From positions 13,457,962 through 13,521,961 of the forward strand of contig NC_134034.1 of the NCBI RefSeq assembly GCF_964204645.1: 64,000 nt of DNA, read 5' to 3'. The notes beneath the pieces were generated by a model. That model made no database searches and was not told the DNA's origin. It saw only the letters and a program-made list of their open reading frames with translations. The position numbers and the translations under genes are program-made. The number at the start of each line of letters is the position of its first letter. The first letter of the stretch is position 1. Source of the stretch: Tubulanus polymorphus. Taxonomy: Eukaryota > Nemertea > Palaeonemertea > Tubulaniformes > Tubulanidae. This document shows positions 58,879-64,000 of the stretch, in pieces.

Positions 58879-59466
58879 GTGTTCGTATTGAAGCCACACA
58901 TCTTTATAACAAAATAAGAGTTAGTTTTAATTAAAATTTCAAAAGCTTCGAGGCTTTTTTTCGATGTTTTATGTTGGAGTGAAATTCTTTTTCATAAACC
59001 GATCTACGATTGATGTATTATTTTCAAATTTCGAGAACCTCTCTCTATTGGACTCTGGAAAAATACGTCAAAATCTTCGTTGGTTCTAGGATTTCCTCGT
59101 AATTTGCCAGCAAAGTTATCACGGTCAACGTTTAAAATAATGGGCGAATCAAAAGTTCAATTTTAAAAAAGCTGATCATAGAATAAACAAGATCATTTGC
59201 TTCACCCGCAAATGGAGAATAACAGAAATGTCCCACTCTCGAAAGCTACCGACTTTTCTATCAAAACTATTGATAGTGTTCCACTTTTATAAAATCTTTT
59301 GTTATAAATCGTTTTTGTGACGTTGATATATAATGATTATAGATGTAGTTGTGCGCACGCATTATTTCAAATACTCGTAGTTCGGTTCGATGTCGGAACA
59401 TTGGTTTTAAATATAACGACCACTCACTTCCTTCAACTCGTCTTACTGAAAGGTCGCTGAAACACT

Positions 59467-60567
59467 ATGCAGAATACCACCAGCGCAGTCGTTGAGTTGA
59501 CTGCTTGCGAGCAATGGAAAAAGAAACCTATCAGATGGGATTTTAAGTTCAGCGTATTGGCATACATCTATTTCGTTGGACCGGCGACGATTTTCAGTAT
59601 AATATTCAACAGCTTTACCTTCGTAATTTTGAACACAATGAAAAGTCGTTCTTATTACTTAGTCAAAGCGGTAGCGGTCAATGATGTTCTGTACTCGTTG
59701 TCTGTATTCGTCATGTACCCGCTTAGGACTATTCATGTTTACCGACTTCTGGGAGATATTGTTTTTCGTGTGGATGACTGGCATTTTGGAAGGGCATTTG
59801 TTAAAGTTTCTCACGGATGTTATTACATATTCTTGCTCACTCGCAACTGGTGTGTTTTCTTGTTGAGTTTTGAGAAGTGTGTAATTGTGTTGTTTCCTTT
59901 GAAATCACGTCTGTTTTGGAATAGAAAAGTTGTAAATTCTCTGTTAGTTATCATACACCTCGGTTCAGTAGCCATGTACTTTCCTCAACTCGTCCCCAGA
60001 TCTCCTTTCTTTTTTACAAAACCATGCGGTGAATCAGGACCGACAATAAGTATGAACAAAAAAGTCAAACTATGGCATTTTCCAGAATTGCTCTCAGTGT
60101 TTCTGAAATGGAACAAAGCGATATTGAAATGGCCGGAATTCATATTCGGGGTTTAGATTCCGATGACATTCCTGTTTATAACAAACACAGCCTTAATCGT
60201 GATTCTCCTTTTTAAACGCACGTCACGCGGTAAGATGCTGCAGTCTGCGCAAAAAACCGAAATCAAAACGGAATCGAGTTCGATAGAGACACGAGTGATG
60301 AGAATGGTTGTAACAGTTGTGTCTGTTTATATCGCATGCGAGTCAGTGTTTCTTATTGACCGACTCGTATCAGCGGGTTACATAAACCTGAAGGGCAGAT
60401 ACAAATACGGAATGGTCGTCCGGAAAACGGGTATCGGACTGACTGTGGTCGATTCGTGCGCTAACTTTCTTATCTATAGCATTACAAACCCAAATTTCAG
60501 ACAAGCTGGCACGAAACTATTACAGAGCTTTGTCAATCGCCTGAAGCCCCGCGCCCGCTGTCGATAG
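59467..60567 (+). pseudogene. Class A GPCR of the same family as 54016-55068, interrupted by one in-frame TAG
   Basis: Open for 229 codons from ATG 59467, stopped by TAG at 60154-60156, then open again in the same frame to 60567 (about 365 sense codons in all). The two halves make one receptor: TM1 to TM4, ECL2, then TM5 immediately after the stop (IPMTFLFITNTALIVILL), TM6 and TM7. It shares with its neighbour the replacement of DRY by EKC (FEKCVIVLFPL) and of NPxxY by NFxxY (NFLIY). The rest of the frame is intact, so the stop is recent, polymorphic, a sequencing error, or read through. A splice across it is unlikely: TTTAG would serve as an acceptor, but no good phase-0 donor lies nearby. 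Confidence 0.75.
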
Positions 60568-62199
60568 ATTCCAGCGATTAGATTTAGTTTGAATATTTAG
60601 TTTGTAGTCTCGCTGTCTGTAGAATCTTTATGAAGGTTATCCCCATTTCAAGACTGCAAAATGTCGTGTAATTATGAAATTTTGCACAGCTCTGATTAAG
60701 TGGTATATACTGCTGTGGGGTACATCAATTCGCGGGACATTTCCAATCAAAACACAACAACATCATTCCCAACATAAACTAAGAATTGCTTTTTGTATAA
60801 TACATTTCCAATGGACGGGCAGTGTTCTTAGTAAAGTGTCATGTAAGCATATATTATATATTATCCGACAGAGATCTGTGGATGAAACTATATATAATTA
60901 TTCACCTTGGTAACGCGAAGTTTCAGATATCGTTGGTATTAATTACGTGTAACGCAGCATGATGTCTGAAATATCATAAATATAGGCTGCCGAATACAGA
61001 CTTTGAGATTCAAGTATCGATTTAAATCCCACGATAATCGGTCCATGGTTTATATGTATGGAAAAGTTGCGTAAAATCTGAAATATAAACTACAATAGTT
61101 TCGCCCGTTTCCCTTATTCAAAAGAATTTGCACCAGCTGACCTCTACCGTCCATTATTGAGAGGCTACCTCCTGACGAATTGCACCGATTTGTACCCATG
61201 AACATTTTTCTTTGTTTCAAAATATTCTCACAACATATCTGCCATTCGCTCACATACCAATATTGAATTTGATTATGTTAAGTAAGTTACGTATTCACAC
61301 CAAAAAAGGAGTTCATGATAAAGAAATGTTAAAGTGACAATCAAAATATAGCTGGGGCAATTTAATAATTATTATTTGGTCAAGAAACTGCTCCTCGATT
61401 GAAATCGGTATTTTTCGATAGGAAAGCATCAACGTTTGATTGTTGCTAAAAACTTCATGAAACGGTTGAAAGGTTTTAACGTGAATCATATTTATTTTTA
61501 TACAACAATTATAGAAAATGCCAGATTAAGTGCTTGAGGAATTAAAATGTAAGTTCCTTAAACACGACGACTGTATATTAAAAAAGACCAATCATAATGG
61601 ACGTATAAACTAGGACAATTTACTAATGTTCATATATACTCATTTATCAAAAAAACTGCAACTCTTTTTTCCGATAGGACCTTTATCACATCGCATACTG
61701 AAAACTACAACTGCGAAAAAGTTGCTATAAACTAAACTATTAACAATTGAAGAGTAATAACATGATGATGAAGATGTATGTTGTTTTATTATTATGACAA
61801 CTATTATTTATCATATAAGTTCCTCATGAACAAACACGTGAACTGTATTACAAAAACAGTTCAACATAAGATGCATTAAACTAGAGATAAAACCTAGAAT
61901 ACACTCTGAAAAGACTAAGATTAACAAATCAATCTATAATTTCATTTTCATTGACTTTATTTTCAATCATTGTAGGCTGATATGGATAACAGTTTATATG
62001 TAATTATTATCACAAATCATTCAAAGCTATATATGCTCAACTAAGTATGAAAATTATCTGAACTTAAGTTCACAATGTTGATATTATATCTCAGTAAAGG
62101 TGCAACTCAACCGACCTATGAGTCAAAACTAGCTGGAGTCTTCGGTGGTCACTTCTGGATGGTAGGATCTAGATGACTAATGTATCTCATGCTGGGCCT
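60568..62199. other. Gene-free AT-rich region after the GPCR pseudogene
   Basis: No exon, element or array was recognised. Confidence 0.4.
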
Positions 62200-62562
62200 T
62201 TCCAGATTCATCTTTAGCTGGAATAAGAAAAAGAATGATTTTCTGTAGTCACACAATTCTTTGATTAATTGTAATTGACATGTGTATCAACTTAACTTTC
62301 TTAAGATTGCCGAGCATCCCTTTTTCATCATCGTATGGTGTCATCTTCTTAATCATGGTGGGCCTGTTCAGATTAAGTTTACCTGAAATGAGTTTAAGAA
62401 CGACATTCGGTAGTTACACAATTCTTTCATAAATTGTAATTGTCATGTGTATCAACTTAACTTTCTCAAGATTGCCGAGTTCAGTATCGTCTTGTTGTAG
62501 CATCCTTTCATCGTTATCTTCTGTCATCTTGGGGCGTCGTCGTCTTCTGGGGGAGTCCTGAA
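62160..62562 (-). repeat. Tandemly duplicated exon-like cassettes
   Basis: On the reverse strand, three CAG acceptors (after TTCATTTCAG at 62560, CTCATTTCAG at 62390 and CTTATTCCAG at 62220) each precede a related stretch. Two of the stretches share GGCAATCTT, GAAAGTTAAGTTGATACACA and CAAAGAATTGTGT or close variants. The first reads RRRRRPKMTEDNDERM to a stop. This could be the duplicated last exon of an unknown minus-strand gene or a transposon fragment. Confidence 0.4.
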
Positions 62563-62569
62563 ATGAAAA

Positions 62570-63345
62570 AAGGAACAGAGATGAAAACCTGGTACGGAAC
62601 AAAACTAATGTCCGAAAGTGTCGGCTCCCGGCACAAGTCATGTGCAGAGGATACCAGAAAAAGAGTCAGCCAGGAATTTACTGCCCTCAACACACCCTCA
62701 CACAAAACGCGAAAACCTGAATGTCAACGCCTCACGTTCACCATCTAACCACAGGGTGTACTGGGTGATGTTAGTAACTGACACACCTGTAAGTTTGTTC
62801 AAGACAAAAATAGCGCAGTACAACCAGATTGCCCGAATTGAGATTCAGGATCTCAACTAGCACTCAAAGGCGTGACAAGAGACTTCATCCCTGCCCGAGG
62901 TAGTCACAAGGACTCAATGAAACTAGCACTCACAAGCCGACAAGAGACTTCATCTCTGCCCGAGGTTGTCACAAGGACACAATGAAAACTAGCACTCAAA
63001 CTAGAAATCAAAGGGCGAGACAGTAGAATCATCCCTCATCCGAGTGGTCACAAGGACCAATGAATACTAGTGGCGTGACAGTCCAGTTTAACCACTCCAT
63101 TTTCACCGCGAACATCCTACAGATTTGCCCGTCATTAACGTCGCCAAGCACACTCTGCAGTTAGATAATGAACGTGAAGCAGTTGTCTTCCTGGTTTTCG
63201 TGTTCCGTATGAGGGCGTGTAGAGGGCAGCATTTCCTGACAGACTCTTTTTCTGACATCCTCTGCACATGACCGGCGAAGGGGCCGACGCTTTCGGACAT
63301 GTGTTTTGTTCCATAGAACGTTGAAAATCGATAGAGAAATCGGCC
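62570..63345. repeat. Inverted duplication: 62570-62780 (+) and 63125-63345 (-)
   Basis: Both arms contain ATGTCCGAAAG, GTCATGTGCAGAGGAT, AGAAAAAGAGTC and CTTCACGTTCA-like blocks in the same order. One frame ends alike in both (CAED.RKRV.QE to a stop), but the coding status is unclear. Confidence 0.65.
62855..63080. repeat. Tandem repeat of about 75 bp between the inverted arms
   Basis: Three units with AACTAGCACTCA, GACAAGAGACTTCATC and GAGGTWGTCACAAGGAC. Confidence 0.8.
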
Positions 63346-64000
63346 CTGAAAAAAAAGAAGGAATTAGACGCTGGAAAATATAACGGATTAATAAACACAG
63401 AACAGTAACACATAAAACATAAAGACGTCGTTCCTCACAAGGGAGGAACCAGCTTGTAGAGCGCAGCGTCATCGCGAGGATGATCGCCGGGATGAACGCC
63501 ATATTCGAAATCCTGTCAGCACAGTGTGAAGATCAAGAGATGAATGACTGGCCTAGTGATTCTACTCACCGTCGACCGGTGGCGTATTTCAATACTGACC
63601 AATAGGCAGTCGCGCTGTTGTCTGTTGAAAGGGTTTACATTGAAGTTTGTCCACCGTTCCGCTGTTACACCCACCGGGCGATCGTGACGTCACCTCTGTA
63701 ATACATCCAGCATATAGACCAGGCACACGGGTACCATTGAATATTGATCTATAGAAATATCTCTGAACAGTTCGAATTGTCGAAGTTACCGCATGATAAA
63801 ACACTGACGCGACGTCACCTTTATACACCCGGCATATAGAATAAACTTGATAGAAAAATAATAGCAAACAATTTGAATCCCCACTGCTCCTATACTGCGA
63901 TGATGCTGATCGTTTACAGACCCTTGGTTGCAACGAAGTTTGTTAATCCTTTACCGACGGTTATACTACGTAATAAAATACAAAGAACATCAACCAACTT
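63346..64000. other. Right edge, no supported gene
   Basis: A minus-strand frame from ATG 63502 starts with a hydrophobic stretch (MAFIPAIILAMTL) and reaches an acceptor-like TTTTTTTTCAG at about 63347, but no family was recognised. Confidence 0.3.

Noticed and set aside
60030-60156. Intron removing the TAG in the second GPCR
   Set aside because: TTTAG could be an acceptor, but no good phase-0 donor exists nearby and the protein around the stop reads naturally without a gap.

Overview
The window is animal nuclear DNA. It holds intron-rich protein genes with GT-AG exons that keep phase, class A GPCR genes, an ERG potassium channel and an ionotropic glutamate receptor, set in AT-rich DNA full of minisatellites, short inverted-repeat elements (MITEs) and tRNA-derived SINEs. 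The gene set and repeat style suit a marine invertebrate, probably a spiralian (mollusc, annelid, brachiopod or similar). No species can be assigned from the sequence alone.

Layout. 1-13720 is mostly tandem repeats and decayed elements; it is probably upstream or intronic DNA of the next gene. 13721-30677 (+) carries 15 exons of an ERG-type (KCNH2/6/7) voltage-gated K+ channel, from just before S1 to the stop; the N-terminal PAS exons lie outside the window. 30678-38831 is gene-free and holds a second copy of a 92-bp satellite, a tandem SINE array and a nested transposon. 38832-42948 (-) is a complete pyridoxine 5'-phosphate oxidase gene (PNPO) in which one internal exon exists in two tandem, phase-compatible versions. 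45802-52522 (+) is a complete 11-exon, 814-residue ionotropic glutamate receptor-like gene, arranged head-to-head with PNPO. 54016-55068 (-) is an intronless class A GPCR. About 100 bp upstream of it on the same strand lies a two-exon gene for a 92-residue secreted cysteine-containing peptide (55167-55525). 56625-58813 (+) encodes a small secreted C-type-lectin-like protein with a shortened domain. 59467-60567 (+) is a second GPCR of the same family, interrupted by one in-frame TAG. 60568-64000 has no convincing gene but contains duplicated exon-like cassettes and an inverted duplication.

The genes do not form one pathway. Three are membrane signalling proteins and two are secreted. The points most worth following are the alternative PNPO exon pair, the peptide/GPCR neighbours, the unusual glutamate receptor, and the repeats that carry splice sites and CTCF-like motifs. 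All exon structures come from reading splice signals, phase and protein similarity by eye; no alignment or transcript data were available.
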